DNA from: Actinoplanes sp. TBRC 11911
GTDB lineage: Bacteria; Actinomycetota; Actinomycetes; Mycobacteriales; Micromonosporaceae
DNA length: 64,000 nucleotides
Reading direction: 5' to 3'
Assembly (NCBI RefSeq): GCF_012933445.1
Contig: NZ_JABBNC010000007.1
Span: 228,201 to 292,200 of the forward strand
Shown here: in pieces, positions 1-9,857 of the stretch
How positions within the stretch are numbered: position 1 is the first letter of the stretch
Layout of the letters: every line of letters starts with the position of its first letter
Translations under genes and position numbers: made by a program
The notes under the pieces: model-generated
The model's input: only the letters and a program-made list of their open reading frames with translations
Database searches by the model: none
Told to the model about the DNA's origin: nothing

Positions 1-1399
1 GCGTGTGACCGAGCGAGCGGCCACGCGGCAGGATCGTCACCTTGTGCACCGGCGCGGAGTGCGGCAGCGCGTAGGCGACCAGGGCGTGCCCGCCCTCGTG
101 GTACGCGGTGATCTTCTTCTCGCCGTCGCTCATCGCCCGGGTGCGGCGCTCGGGGCCCGCGATGACCCGGTCGATCGACTCCTCGAGGAACTCGTTGGAG
201 ATCGCCCGCTTCTCGTTACGCGCGGTGAGCAGCGCGGACTCGTTGATCACGTTGGCCAGGTCGGCGCCGGAGAACCCGGGCGTCCGGCGGGCCACCGCGT
301 CGAGGTCGACGTCCGGCGTGAACGGCTTGCCCTTCGCGTGCACCCGCAGGATGGCCTTGCGACCCTCCATGTCCGGGTTGTCCACCGGGATCTGGCGGTC
401 GAAACGGCCGGGACGCAGCAGCGCCGGGTCGAGGATGTCGGGCCGGTTGGTGGCCGCGATCAGGATGACCCCACCCTTGGTGTCGAAGCCGTCCATCTCG
501 ACGAGCAGCTGGTTCAGCGTCTGCTCGCGCTCGTCGTGACCGCCGCCCATGCCGGCGCCGCGGTGCCGGCCGACCGCGTCGATCTCGTCGACGAAGACGA
601 TCGCCGGAGCGTTCGACTTGGCCTGCTCGAACAGGTCACGGACGCGGCTCGCGCCGACACCGACGAACATCTCGACGAAGTCGGAACCGGAGATCGAGTA
701 GAACGGGACCCCGGCCTCGCCGGCGACCGCGCGGGCCAGCAGCGTCTTACCGGTTCCGGGCGGGCCGAAGAGCAGCACGCCCTTCGGGATCTTCGCGCCC
801 AGCGCCTGGTACTTCGCGGGGTTCTGCAGGAAGTCCTTGATCTCGTGGAGCTCCTGCACCGCCTCCTCGGCGCCCGCCACGTCGGCGAACGTCGTCTTCG
901 GCGTGTCCTTGGTGATCATCTTCGCCTTGGACTTGCCGAAGTTGAGCACCCGCGAGCCGCCGCCCTGCATCTGCGACATGAACAGCAGCAGCAGGACCAC
1001 GAGGATCGCGATCGGCAGCAGGTTGATCAGCAGGCTGAACAGAATATTGTCGCCGGAGACCGTCGTCGTGGTCTCTCCGGTGATCCGGCCGGCGGCTTTG
1101 GCCTGCTGGACCTGGGTCCAGACCTGGTTCGTGAAGTCGGCCGGGTACTGAGTCTCGATCTTGTCGGTCGTCTTGCCCTGGAACCGCTGGGGCTGAGCAA
1201 GGTCTATCTGGAGCGTCTGCTCCTTGTCCTTGAGGACGACCTTCTCGATGCCCGGCTGGTTCAGGCGCTGAGTCGCGGTGAAGTAATCAACCCGCTGGTA
1301 GCTCGGACCACTGGTGAAGACCGAGCTCAGCGCAATCACACCGATGATCACCAGAATGATCCAGACCACCGGGCGGCGGAAGAAACGCGTACGTTCCAT
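1..1399 (-). CDS. ftsH: FtsH ATP-dependent zinc metalloprotease (3' end missing)
   Basis: Membrane-anchored AAA+ protease that degrades misfolded and regulatory membrane or cytosolic proteins. From the ATG at 1399 one reads a TM segment at residues ~8-30, an extracytoplasmic stretch, a second TM at ~118-141, Walker A GPPGTGKT (~211-218), Walker B VFVDEID (~267-273) and the zinc site HEGGH (~434-438). The protein runs off the left window edge, so roughly the last third is not seen. The best Shine-Dalgarno (AGGAGG) lies ~28 nt before this ATG. An in-frame TTG at 1417, 10 nt after it, would add six residues and may be the real start. Family assignment is certain; the start is not. Confidence 0.97.
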   Translation of the reverse strand, partial: MERTRFFRRPVVWIILVIIGVIALSSVFTSGPSYQRVDYFTATQRLNQPGIEKVVLKDKEQTLQIDLAQPQRFQGKTTDKIETQYPADFTNQVWTQVQQAKAAGRITGETTTTVSGDNILFSLLINLLPIAILVVLLLLFMSQMQGGGSRVLNFGKSKAKMITKDTPKTTFADVAGAEEAVQELHEIKDFLQNPAKYQALGAKIPKGVLLFGPPGTGKTLLARAVAGEAGVPFYSISGSDFVEMFVGVGASRVRDLFEQAKSNAPAIVFVDEIDAVGRHRGAGMGGGHDEREQTLNQLLVEMDGFDTKGGVILIAATNRPDILDPALLRPGRFDRQIPVDNPDMEGRKAILRVHAKGKPFTPDVDLDAVARRTPGFSGADLANVINESALLTARNEKRAISNEFLEESIDRVIAGPERRTRAMSDGEKKITAYHEGGHALVAYALPHSAPVHKVTILPRGRSLGHT

Positions 1400-1650
1400 A
1401 CTGTTGTCGGGCGCCAAGCGCCCGGACCCTCCTGATCGGCGTCCTGGTCACCTCATTCGTCACCGCCCATCGGCGGCCCCTCCGGCGCGCGTGACACTGC
1501 GCCATCGGTCACTCGACGGTACACCGTGGGTGCCGGTCACGAACCCGTGAGCCTACGGGCCGGACACCCCGAGGCCCCCGCCCGTTCAGCCAGTTTTGGG
1601 GGCAAAACACCCATAACGGAGCTTTCTGAGAGGACGCTGAGAAAAGCGGT

Positions 1651-2226
1651 TCAGCTACGGGCGTACACCTCGGGTTTGAGCACGCCGACGTACGGCACCT
1701 CGCGGTAGCGCTCGGCGAAGTCGAGTCCGTAACCGACCACGAACTCGTTCGGGATGTCGAAGCCCACGTACTTGACCGGGACCTGCACCTTGACCGCGTC
1801 CGGCTTGCGGAACAGCGCGACCACGTCGACCGTCTCCGGCGAGCGCGATTCGAGGTATTTCATCAGCCAGGACAGCGTGAGACCGGAATCGACGATGTCC
1901 TCGACGATCACCACGTGCCGGCCGGTGATGTCCCGGTCCAGGTCCTTGAGGATGCGCACGACACCCGAGGACGTACGGCCCTGCCCGTACGAGGAGACCG
2001 CCATGAACTCCATCTCGGTCGACGGACCGTAGTGGCCGAGCGCGCGGGCGAAGTCGGCCATGAACATGACCGCGCCCTTGAGCACGCAGACCAGCAGGAT
2101 GCCGCCCTCGGCATCGGCGTGGTCGGCGGCGACCTTCTGGGCGAGTTCGGCGATCTTTTCTTTGATCTGCTCCTCGGAAATGATCACGCGGTCGATGTCG
2201 GCGTCGTACCAGGAGCCATCAGCCAT
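1651..2226 (-). CDS. hpt: Hypoxanthine phosphoribosyltransferase
   Basis: Salvages hypoxanthine (and usually guanine) to IMP/GMP with PRPP in the cytoplasm. The 191-residue product has normal length for the family. It shows the PRPP-binding loop VIVEDIVDSGLT near residues 106-117 and an N-terminal MADGSWYDADIDRVI typical of actinobacterial Hpt. It lies between ftsH and tilS on the same strand, as hpt and tilS do in M. tuberculosis (Rv3624c-Rv3625c). The 250 bp between the ftsH start and the hpt stop hold no gene that I can support. Confidence 0.96.
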   Translation of the reverse strand: MADGSWYDADIDRVIISEEQIKEKIAELAQKVAADHADAEGGILLVCVLKGAVMFMADFARALGHYGPSTEMEFMAVSSYGQGRTSSGVVRILKDLDRDITGRHVVIVEDIVDSGLTLSWLMKYLESRSPETVDVVALFRKPDAVKVQVPVKYVGFDIPNEFVVGYGLDFAERYREVPYVGVLKPEVYARS

Positions 2227-2362
2227 GGGGCTAAGACTGCCGCATCGAGATTACGGGCGGCGGCGCGGGGCGCGCCCGTAGAACCGGTGAACCGCAGGAA
2301 ATGGGCCGGTTGCGCCCTCCGTAACCGGAGAATCCGACACGGGGCGTGACAACTCTCACAAG

Positions 2363-3322
2363 TCAGGAAGGCACCCGAACGAGTGCGCCCTGCCTGCGTG
2401 CGACCAGGATGCCGCCGGGCAGGTGGACCGCGCCCTGACCGTGCCACTGAGTGATCAGGGCGTCGAGCGCGACGACGTGTCGATGCGAGAGATCGGCGCC
2501 GCCCGCTCCGAGGCGCTGGCACCACAGGTGCAGGACGCGCGCCCGGATCCCAGGCATCATTTCCGACAAATCCGAAATGTCCAGCTGATCGGGAGGCCGC
2601 GCTGCGGCCGCAAAAGCCGCAAAAGCCAACGACTCCAGTACGGCGTTGTCCGCCCCGATCTGCCCCGCCGACCGCGCGAGATTCGCCACCACGGCCGGAC
2701 CCAGCGCCGCGACCAGCGCCGGCATCACCGATCCACGGACGCGGGCACGGGCGTACGCGGGATCGACGTTGTGTGGATCATCCCAGGGCACGAGCTTGAG
2801 CGCCGCGCACGCCTCCCGCGTCTCGGCCCGGGACACCTCCAGCAGCGGCCGCACGAAGACGCCTTTGCGGACCGGCATCCCGGCCAGCCCGCGCGGCCCC
2901 GAGCCCCGGGCCAGCGCCAGCAACACGGTCTCCGCCTGGTCGTCGCGGGTGTGCCCGAGCAGCACCGCCGCCGCACCGACCCGCTCGGCCGCATCGGACA
3001 GCGCCGCATACCGGGCTTCCCGGGCGGCCGCCTCCGGCCCGCCGGGCAGGCCCGCCACCGACACCGTCTCGACGACGACCGGCGCGAACCCCTCACCCTC
3101 GGCCCACGAGGCCACGTCGGCGGCCCTGGTATCCGAGCCGGCCTGCAGCCCGTGATCCACCGTCACGAGCCCCACCGACGACCCCACGAACCGGGCCGCC
3201 GCCGCCAGGGCCAGCGAATCCGCCCCGCCCGAGCAGGCCACCAGCACCGGACCGGCACCCGGCGGAAGCGCTCGCCGGACCGCCAGCCGGACCGCCGCGA
3301 CCGCCGCCGGGATCCGTGCCAC
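2363..3322 (-). CDS. tilS: tRNA(Ile)-lysidine synthetase
   Basis: Converts C34 of the CAU-anticodon tRNA-Ile to lysidine using ATP and lysine, an essential decoding step. The 319-residue protein carries the N-type PP-loop SGGADS near residues 30-35 and the later LLGHTRDDQAETVL stretch typical of TilS. The GTG start (3322) shares one base with the TAG stop of the upstream metalloprotease (TAGTG), so the two genes are translationally coupled. There is no separate ribosome site. Same order as mesJ/Rv3626c in M. tuberculosis. Confidence 0.96.
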   Translation of the reverse strand: MARIPAAVAAVRLAVRRALPPGAGPVLVACSGGADSLALAAAARFVGSSVGLVTVDHGLQAGSDTRAADVASWAEGEGFAPVVVETVSVAGLPGGPEAAAREARYAALSDAAERVGAAAVLLGHTRDDQAETVLLALARGSGPRGLAGMPVRKGVFVRPLLEVSRAETREACAALKLVPWDDPHNVDPAYARARVRGSVMPALVAALGPAVVANLARSAGQIGADNAVLESLAFAAFAAAARPPDQLDISDLSEMMPGIRARVLHLWCQRLGAGGADLSHRHVVALDALITQWHGQGAVHLPGGILVARRQGALVRVPS

Positions 3323-4386
3323 TAGTTGTTGTCGATCGCCGGCTGCGACCCGTGCACGCGGGTCACCCAGGCATCCGGGTCACCGAGCTCGTCGAGCCGG
3401 GGCAGGGTCAGCGGCGAGTCGAAGATCTTGTTGAAGCCGGGCATCCCGACCCGCTCGACCACGCCGTGCACGAACTTGCGGCCCTCCGCGTACTGCCGCA
3501 TCTTGACCTCGATGCCGAGCAGCCGGCGGATCGCCTTCTCCAGCGGGTTGCCGCCCTCGCGACGCCGGTTGAACTTCGCCCGGATCGCCTCCACGCTGGG
3601 GATCACGTCCGGTCCGACGCCGTCCATCACGAACTCGGCGTGCCCCTCCAGCAGCGTCATCAGCGCGGTCAGCCGGTCCAGCACCGCCTTCTGCGCCGGG
3701 GTTTGCACGATGTCGAGCACCGAGGACCGGCTTTCCGGGTCGCGCAGCGCGTCGGACAGCGTGGCCACGCCGCGGCGCATCCGTTCCAGGATGTGCTCGC
3801 CGCTCTGCGACGCGTCCACGAACGCCTGCACCTCGCCCAGGAAGTAGCCGCGCATCCACGGGACGGCGGTGAACTGGGTGCGGTGGGTGACCTCGTGCAG
3901 GCAGACCCAGAGCCGGAAGTCTCGCGGGTCGGCGCCGATCTTGCGCTCGACCTCCACGATGTTCGGCGCGTTCAGCAGCAGCTGGCCCGGGTTGCCGGAG
4001 AACACCTCGTACTGCCCGAGGACCCGGCCGGACAGGTAGGCCAGGATCGTCCCGGCCTGCACCCCGGTCACCCGGGACCCGATCGCGTCGGCGAACGCAC
4101 CCGGTGGCTTGTCGCCGGACAGCCGGGTGACCAACGGAACGATCACCTGCCGCAGCCCCTGGATGTTGACCGCGGCCCAGTCCTTGCGGTCGACCACCCG
4201 CACCGGCGGGACCTCGACCTGCGAGACCAGCCCGGTGTAACTCGCCACGTGACCGGCGGCCTCGTCGGTCAGCGCGCGGAGCTCGGACACCACCCGCATC
4301 GCATCCTCGTAGGAGACCGCGGGGCCGGATTTCGAGAGCGCGCCAGCGGTCGCGGCGGCCAGATCCCAGTCAACGAACTGCGCCAT
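3322..4386 (-). CDS. Zincin-like zinc-dependent metalloprotease (DUF2342 family)
   Basis: 354-residue protein of the actinobacterial Zincin_2/DUF2342 family, sometimes labelled F420-biosynthesis-associated; its substrate is not known. It has a classic zinc motif HEVTH near residues 164-168, and no signal peptide is seen, so it is probably cytoplasmic. The ATG at 4386 is chosen because a TACGGT -10 box (4393-4398) ends exactly 6 nt before it, the leaderless arrangement seen repeatedly in this window. The open frame continues much further upstream, but that part is antisense-type noise over dacB. It is coupled to tilS by a 1-nt overlap. Confidence 0.92.
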   Translation of the reverse strand: MAQFVDWDLAAATAGALSKSGPAVSYEDAMRVVSELRALTDEAAGHVASYTGLVSQVEVPPVRVVDRKDWAAVNIQGLRQVIVPLVTRLSGDKPPGAFADAIGSRVTGVQAGTILAYLSGRVLGQYEVFSGNPGQLLLNAPNIVEVERKIGADPRDFRLWVCLHEVTHRTQFTAVPWMRGYFLGEVQAFVDASQSGEHILERMRRGVATLSDALRDPESRSSVLDIVQTPAQKAVLDRLTALMTLLEGHAEFVMDGVGPDVIPSVEAIRAKFNRRREGGNPLEKAIRRLLGIEVKMRQYAEGRKFVHGVVERVGMPGFNKIFDSPLTLPRLDELGDPDAWVTRVHGSQPAIDNN

Positions 4387-4392
4387 GAACCC

Positions 4393-4398
4393 ACCGTA
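4393..4398 (-). promoter_or_regulatory. -10 box for leaderless metalloprotease-tilS mRNA
   Basis: On the minus strand TACGGT is followed by six bases and then the ATG at 4386. Transcription would start on or next to the start codon. The box lies only ~42 nt downstream of the dacB stop, so tilS and its partner can be transcribed independently of dacB. Confidence 0.55.
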
Positions 4399-4439
4399 CC
4401 CGCGGAACTCCACGCCGAACTCGGGAGAAACCCTGACCT

Positions 4440-7400
4440 TCAGCAGCCGCACCCCACCAGCTTCGCGGCCACTTTGTCCAGCGCCGCCTTGCCACCGGCG
4501 GCATCCGTCGACCCGCTCGCCATGATCGCAAAAACCAGCAGCCGCCCGTCCCGCGTGATCAGCTGACCGGCCATCGTGTTGACCCCGCTGAGCGTCCCGG
4601 TCTTGGCCCGCACCACCCCGTGCGCGATCTGGTTCGGCTTCGGCGACGCGAACCGCCCTTCCAGGGTCCCCGACCAGCCGGCTACCGGCAGCCCACTGAA
4701 CATCGAGCTCAGCCCCGGCTCCTTGCCGCTCGCCGCGAGCGCGAGCAGCTGGGTCAGCATCGTCGGGCTGATCCCGTTCCGCCGGGACAGCCCACTGGAG
4801 TCGGACAGTTTCGCCTGGTCCACCGGCAGCCCCAGAGCATTGAGCTGGTCGAGCACCGCGGTCGCGGTCCCGTCGAAGGTCGCCGGGTCTCCCCCGGCCA
4901 GCGCCGCCTGCCGCCCCAGCACCTCGGCCAGCGTGTTGTCGCTCTGCTCCAGCATCCAGTCGGTGAGCTGCACCAACGGCGGCGACTGCACGACCCCCAG
5001 CTGGGCCGCGGTCGCCGGGGCCGGAGCCCGCTTCACCGTCCCGGTCGGCGCCCCGATCAGCTTCGCGAACGCCTTCCCCGCCGCGATGGCCGGATCCGGC
5101 GACCGCGGATCCCCACCGAACTCGTGGTGCGTCGGCTTGGCCCGCCCGCCGTCGGTCATCAGCGGCTGGATCCGTGACACCTGGCCACCGGGCGTGATGT
5201 TGTCCGAGTCCCACCCCTGCCCGGTCTCCGGCCCGCTGAACAGCGACGTATCCACCAGCACCCGCGCCGGCTTCGTCCCACCCAGCGCGGTCTTGACCTG
5301 CGCCGCGAGCCGATCCAGCCGAGCCGCGCCCGGAAAGTACTGCTTCGCCCCCACCGACAGCGTCGGATCCCCACCGCCGACCAGCACCACATCCCCCGGT
5401 TCCGGCCCCGCGACGGCCCGCGTGCTCAGCCGATAGGCCGGCCCACGAGCCTTGAGGATCGCCGCCGCCGCGAGCAGCTTCGTGGTAGACGCCGGGGTAG
5501 CCATGTCCTCCGCGTTGCGCTCATATAACACCTGGTCAGACGCCACATCCAGCACCGCGACATTGACTTTCGTCCCCATCGCCGCCGACGTCACCAGTGC
5601 GTCCAGCGCCGCTTTGACCCCCGCCTCGGTGGGCGCCTGCCCGCCACCTTCGGCCGCCGCCAGCACGGGCGTGGGCAGCGGATCCGGCGCGGGCACATAG
5701 GGCGCCGCCGTCTCCCGCTCGGCGTCGAGCCAGCCTTTGACGGGCCCCGGCTTGACCAGCCCGATCGTGGCGACGACCAGGATCACCACCACTAACCCCG
5801 AAAGGGCATAAATCCATTTAATACGGGATTTTCGAACACCGACCGCCTCGACAGGCTGCTGTCCATCGGTGGTCCGGGCCATAGCGCCCGCGCCGGGCGG
5901 ACCCGCCGGGTCACCCTCAATCCCAACACCTTCGCCAACCCCCGCACGCCCCACGCCCGAAGCAACAGCCGCCGATGTCCCCGGGTGACGCCCGGCCCCA
6001 AGAACGGCACTGTCCCCGTCACGCACAGCCCCGATGACGGCCGTCTCCGCGTCACCCAGAGCCCGCGCGGCCTTCGCCCCACCGACACCCCCGACAACGG
6101 CCGTGCCCCCGTCGCCGACAGCCCCGGCCGTCTTCGCCCCACCCACAGTCCCGACGACACCCGCGGCTCCGTCGCCCACCGCCCCGGCGCCCTTCGCCCC
6201 ACCCACAGTCCCGACGACGCCTGTGGCTCGGTCGCCCCCAACCTCCGCCGCGTCGGCAGCTCTGGCGGCCGCCGTGTCCCTGTCGCGCACTACCCCGATG
6301 ACAGCGGTTTCGGCGTTATCCACAGCCCTGATGACAGCGGTGTTCTCGTCATCCACAGGCCGCACGTCAGCCGTGTGCCCAACCCCTGCCGAAGCCGCTA
6401 CCGTTGCGGCGCGAGTCTGAGCAGAAGTCGCCGGCGCGGAAGGAGCCCCCGCGACTTGCGGCGTCGCGGGCGCAGCCGTCCGCCCGTCACCAGCCGCAGG
6501 AGGAACGTGCGGCCGGACCGAACCCGCCGCTGGAGGAGAGACAGCACGGGGGGACGCGGCCGCTTCGACCGGGCTGGCGGTTGCCTGCCCACGCGAAGCC
6601 TCGTCGGCCGCACCCGCACCGGGGAGTTGCCCGGCTCGCGGTTTAGTCGTGGGCACCGCGGCACGCCCGAGGCTGACACCGCCCGCCCCCGAACCCGGCG
6701 GCGGCAGCGCCGGCCCGACCACGGCCGACCCGGACGCCTGAGGCTGTGGCGCCTCAGCCACCGACCCCTCCGCGTGCGTCGCCTGAGCTGTGGCGCTTCC
6801 CGACCCGTCTACTCGCGGTGATTGAACGGCTGCGCCGCCCGACGCCAACGCCTGCGACGGCTGCACCGCCGCACTTCCCGACGCCGACACCTGCGACGGC
6901 GTAACCGGAGCACTTCCTGCCGCCGAAGCCCGCGGTGACTGAACCGCGGCACTACCCAACGCCGACACCTGCGACGGCTGAACCGCGGCACTACCCAAGG
7001 CCGAAGCCCGCGACGGCTCAACCGCAGCACTACCCGACGCCGACACCTGCGACGACTCAGCCGCAGCGCTTCCCGAGGCCCCCACCTGGGCAGACTGAGC
7101 AGTCGCCCGACCCGCCGTCCCCACCTGAGGCGGCTGAACGGCGGCGCTCCTTGGCACCTCCGCCTGCGCGGGCTGGGGAGCGGCACGACCCGACGCCTCC
7201 GCGTGCGGGGGCTGGGTGGCGGCACGACCGGACGCCTCCGCGTGCGGGGGCTGGGTGGCGGCACGACCGGACGCCTCAGCATGCGGGGGCTGGATAGCGG
7301 CACGACCGCCTGACGCCTCCCCGCGCGACGGCGGAGTAACCGCGCGACCCGACGCCTCGGCATGCGGGGGCTGAGCAACGGCACGACTAGACGGCCGTTG

Positions 7401-9131
7401 ACCCTGGTCGGGGCCGGATAAGTCGGCACGCGGGACGTGAACGGACCCGGAAGCTGGTGGTTGCGGGCCGGGCGAAGTTGAAGGTTGCGTGTGGCGCGAA
7501 TCGGCAGGTTGCGACAAAGGCGGGGCGGGCTGCTGCATATCCCCCGGAACAGCCGCGCGCGCCGATGATGACGTCGACGGTGGTTCCGCCCACGGACCCC
7601 GCGAGGCCACCGGGCGAGCTGGCGCCTGCGCTCCGGCCGAACCCACCTCCGGGGACGAACCTGACGAAGGCGGCACAACGGTCGGAGCCGCCGGCCGAGT
7701 GGGACGGGATGCGGGTGGTGGCGTCTCCGATCGGTCCGGCGTCTGGGCAGGCGCGGACGCTGACGGCCCAGCCACTGGTGGTCCCTGCTGCGGCGGAGCC
7801 GACGAAGACGATGACGTGGCAGTCGGCACAGCGACCGACGGTTGCAGCCCAGGCCACCTCTGCTGCCGTGCCGGCGGTGGCGTCGCCGGCGCCGTCTGCG
7901 GCGGATTGGTACCCGGCGTCGGAGGCTGAGCCACCGACGGACCCGGAGGTTGCACGGCGGCACGCCCCGGTATCGGGGGCCGCGCCGTCTCCGAAGCTGA
8001 GGAGGCCGGGGAATCTTGGTCGCTCGGCAGACGCGGCGCCTGGTGGGGCGCCGACGGGTTCGGAGATGCGGTGGGCTGCGCGGACGCTGCCGGTTGCCAG
8101 GTCACCGATATTGGCGCGGGCCGGGCGGGGCTCGTCGGGGCCGGTCCACCCTCGGTTAACGGCTCCTGGCCCGCGGCCGGACCATGCTCGGCGTCCGGCG
8201 CGCTTGGCGGATTTGGTGACATCGCCTGCGGACTCGCCGGTTGAGCAACCGCTGAGACAGACCCCTGGACCGTAGAAACCATCGCCGCCGCCGAGGGGCC
8301 GTTCGCGGGCGCGGCAGCCGCCAAGTCCGAGGAAGACTGCGGCACCGGCTCAGGATGGGTCGGCTGGCGTTGTTCGGTCGAAGCGTCCGCCGGGGTGGGC
8401 TGGCTGGCAGATGCTGTTGACTGCGACATCCCGGGCACCGCGGGGCGCAAAGTCTGATTTGCCGGAACTGGCGTTGACAGCGGAGGGGAAGGCACAGAAG
8501 CGGTGGGCGACGGATCCGAAGACGTAGCCGAGGTCGATGCTCCCGGCGCCGACGGGTTTGGCGAGGTGACAGGCGGCGGGTTTGGCGAGGTGACAGGCGG
8601 CGGGTTTGGCGAGGTGACAGGCGGCGGGTTTGGCGAGGTGACAGGCGGCGGGTTTGGCGAGGTGACAGGCGGCGGGTTTGGCGAGGTGACCGGCGGCGGC
8701 GCGGCGACGGGCGACGACGACACGGCGCTGTTCGGCGACGTAGCGGTCGACGAAACGAACGACGGCTTTGGCTGCCGCAGCGTCTCCTCGTCGTCGGGTT
8801 GAGCAGGCGAAACCGCCCCGGGCGGACTCGCCCAAGCCCCTTGCGCCCGCTCGGGGGAAGGCGCAGGCGAACCGTCGGCACCCGGCTGCATCACCACATC
8901 GTCCGCCGATTCTGGGCCCGCCGGCCCGCCGGAGCCACCACCGGATGTCGGATTCGCCGGGATCGGTGACGTCCGATCGGTGGAATCACCGCCGTTCACC
9001 GCCGTCCCACCCGGCCGATCAGGCGAAGGCGCCGTCGTCCGGCCCGCGACCGGGTTACCGTTTGCGGAGCCGACCTGCGACTCGGACACGCCGTCGTACC
9101 CCGGGCCGTTGTGTGAATCTTGCCTCCCCAC
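4440..9131 (-). CDS. dacB: Giant D-Ala-D-Ala carboxypeptidase (DacB/PBP4, peptidase S13) with disordered arm
   Basis: C-terminal ~450 residues are an S13 carboxypeptidase/endopeptidase that trims peptidoglycan outside the membrane. Catalytic motifs are STTK (~1215), SDN (~1396) and KTG (~1510). Upstream is one TM segment (~1103-1126, WIYALSGLVVVILVV...) and then ~1,100 residues of Pro/Ser/Ala/Gln low-complexity sequence that topology puts in the cytoplasm. The start GTG at 9131 is preceded by AGGAGGGG at ideal spacing, so the long form appears genuine. M. tuberculosis Rv3627c is ~460 residues. The arm holds six perfect PPPVTSPN repeats and about 17 degenerate 13-residue repeats (SGRAATQPPHAEA type). 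Divergent from ppa. Proteolytic trimming or internal starts cannot be excluded. Confidence 0.88.
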   Translation of the reverse strand: MGRQDSHNGPGYDGVSESQVGSANGNPVAGRTTAPSPDRPGGTAVNGGDSTDRTSPIPANPTSGGGSGGPAGPESADDVVMQPGADGSPAPSPERAQGAWASPPGAVSPAQPDDEETLRQPKPSFVSSTATSPNSAVSSSPVAAPPPVTSPNPPPVTSPNPPPVTSPNPPPVTSPNPPPVTSPNPPPVTSPNPSAPGASTSATSSDPSPTASVPSPPLSTPVPANQTLRPAVPGMSQSTASASQPTPADASTEQRQPTHPEPVPQSSSDLAAAAPANGPSAAAMVSTVQGSVSAVAQPASPQAMSPNPPSAPDAEHGPAAGQEPLTEGGPAPTSPARPAPISVTWQPAASAQPTASPNPSAPHQAPRLPSDQDSPASSASETARPPIPGRAAVQPPGPSVAQPPTPGTNPPQTAPATPPPARQQRWPGLQPSVAVPTATSSSSSAPPQQGPPVAGPSASAPAQTPDRSETPPPASRPTRPAAPTVVPPSSGSSPEVGSAGAQAPARPVASRGPWAEPPSTSSSARAAVPGDMQQPAPPLSQPADSRHTQPSTSPGPQPPASGSVHVPRADLSGPDQGQRPSSRAVAQPPHAEASGRAVTPPSRGEASGGRAAIQPPHAEASGRAATQPPHAEASGRAATQPPHAEASGRAAPQPAQAEVPRSAAVQPPQVGTAGRATAQSAQVGASGSAAAESSQVSASGSAAVEPSRASALGSAAVQPSQVSALGSAAVQSPRASAAGSAPVTPSQVSASGSAAVQPSQALASGGAAVQSPRVDGSGSATAQATHAEGSVAEAPQPQASGSAVVGPALPPPGSGAGGVSLGRAAVPTTKPRAGQLPGAGAADEASRGQATASPVEAAASPRAVSPPAAGSVRPHVPPAAGDGRTAAPATPQVAGAPSAPATSAQTRAATVAASAGVGHTADVRPVDDENTAVIRAVDNAETAVIGVVRDRDTAAARAADAAEVGGDRATGVVGTVGGAKGAGAVGDGAAGVVGTVGGAKTAGAVGDGGTAVVGGVGGAKAARALGDAETAVIGAVRDGDSAVLGAGRHPGTSAAVASGVGRAGVGEGVGIEGDPAGPPGAGAMARTTDGQQPVEAVGVRKSRIKWIYALSGLVVVILVVATIGLVKPGPVKGWLDAERETAAPYVPAPDPLPTPVLAAAEGGGQAPTEAGVKAALDALVTSAAMGTKVNVAVLDVASDQVLYERNAEDMATPASTTKLLAAAAILKARGPAYRLSTRAVAGPEPGDVVLVGGGDPTLSVGAKQYFPGAARLDRLAAQVKTALGGTKPARVLVDTSLFSGPETGQGWDSDNITPGGQVSRIQPLMTDGGRAKPTHHEFGGDPRSPDPAIAAGKAFAKLIGAPTGTVKRAPAPATAAQLGVVQSPPLVQLTDWMLEQSDNTLAEVLGRQAALAGGDPATFDGTATAVLDQLNALGLPVDQAKLSDSSGLSRRNGISPTMLTQLLALAASGKEPGLSSMFSGLPVAGWSGTLEGRFASPKPNQIAHGVVRAKTGTLSGVNTMAGQLITRDGRLLVFAIMASGSTDAAGGKAALDKVAAKLVGCGC
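6775..7395 (-). repeat. Degenerate 39-bp (13-residue) tandem array inside dacB
   Basis: About 17 consecutive 13-residue units with the consensus SGRAATQPPHAEA / SGSAAVQPSQVSA. The units nearest 7190-7300 are almost identical at DNA level and grow more divergent toward 6800. This looks like local array growth by slippage or unequal exchange followed by drift. The reading frame is kept throughout. Confidence 0.8.
8554..8697 (-). repeat. Six-copy 24-bp perfect tandem repeat in dacB (PPPVTSPN)
   Basis: Copies start at 8554, 8578, 8602, 8626, 8650 and 8674, exactly 24 bp apart. They are almost base-identical and encode PPPVTSPN six times. Such near-identity in a high-G+C coding frame suggests recent expansion and probable copy-number variation between strains. 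Confidence 0.92.
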
Positions 9132-9278
9132 GAGCCCCTCCTAGTAGGCGGCCGAAGACTTAGGGGAGACTAGCGACATCCGGCACATCGTTGCGCGCGG
9201 ATCCTGACGGCCTGGCATCCCCGGTCGTGATCCCCGCTTTTGTAGCCGGTCTTTTCAAGCGGGCGAACAAGGGAGCTA

Positions 9279-9773
9279 ATGATGGATTTCGACGTTACGG
9301 TTGAGATCCCCAAGGGCCAGCGGAACAAGTACGAAGTCGACCACAAGACGGGTCGCATCCGGCTGGACCGGACGCTCTTCACCGCGACGCAGTACCCGGC
9401 CGACTACGGCTTCATCGAGGGCACCCTCGGCCAGGACGGCGACCCCCTGGACGCGCTGGTCCTGGTGCAGGAGCCGACCTTCCCGGGCTGCCTGATCCGG
9501 GCCCGGGCGATCGGCATGTTCCGCATGTCGGACGAGAAGGGCCGCGACGACAAGGTCCTGTGCGTTCCGTTCGAGGACCCGCGTCAGGAGCACCTGCGCG
9601 ACATTCACCACCTGGGCGAGTTCGACCGGATGGAGATCCAGCACTTCTTCACGGTCTACAAGGACCTGGAGCCGGGCAAGTCGGTCGAGGGCGCGACCTG
9701 GGTCGGCCGTGTCGAGGCCGAGGAAGAGATCCGGGCGTCGTTCAAGCGGGCCGAGGCCGAGGGCGAGCACTGA
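9279..9773 (+). CDS. ppa: Inorganic pyrophosphatase
   Basis: Hydrolyses pyrophosphate to drive biosynthesis; cytoplasmic, family I. 164 residues, normal length. The signature [11 protein letters not shown] carries the metal-binding aspartates, and DYGFIEGT and KVDHKTG-like lysine regions are also present. Two ATGs in a row (9279, 9282) follow AAGGGAG; either could be used. It is divergent from dacB across ~147 bp that must hold both promoters, as in M. tuberculosis Rv3627c/Rv3628. Confidence 0.97.
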   Translation: MMDFDVTVEIPKGQRNKYEVDHKTGRIRLDRTLFTATQYPADYGFIEGTLGQDGDPLDALVLVQEPTFPGCLIRARAIGMFRMSDEKGRDDKVLCVPFEDPRQEHLRDIHHLGEFDRMEIQHFFTVYKDLEPGKSVEGATWVGRVEAEEEIRASFKRAEAEGEH

Positions 9774-9791
9774 CCCGAGGCCTGATGCAGC

Positions 9792-9850
9792 GTGGGCGGC
9801 CGACGAGAGCCGCCCACAAAAGACCACGAAAGACCACGAAAGACCACGAC
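9792..9850 (+). terminator. Hairpin plus three 10-bp direct repeats after ppa
   Basis: GTGGGCGGC (9792-9800) pairs perfectly with GCCGCCCAC (9809-9817). It is followed by three head-to-tail copies of AGACCACGAA (9821, 9831, 9841; the last base of the third differs). The element lies between the convergent ppa and eccD ends. A terminator role is likely; the role of the decamers is unknown. Confidence 0.6.
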
Positions 9851-9857
9851 AAAACGG

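Noticed and set aside
3322..5214. 630-codon form of the metalloprotease
   Set aside because: The N-terminal 275 codons lie antisense-frame inside the dacB catalytic domain and are compositionally noise. The ATG at 4386 has a promoter at leaderless spacing and gives family length.
8554..8697. CRISPR-like regular repeat
   Set aside because: Units are directly contiguous with no unique spacers and encode an in-frame octapeptide repeat of DacB.
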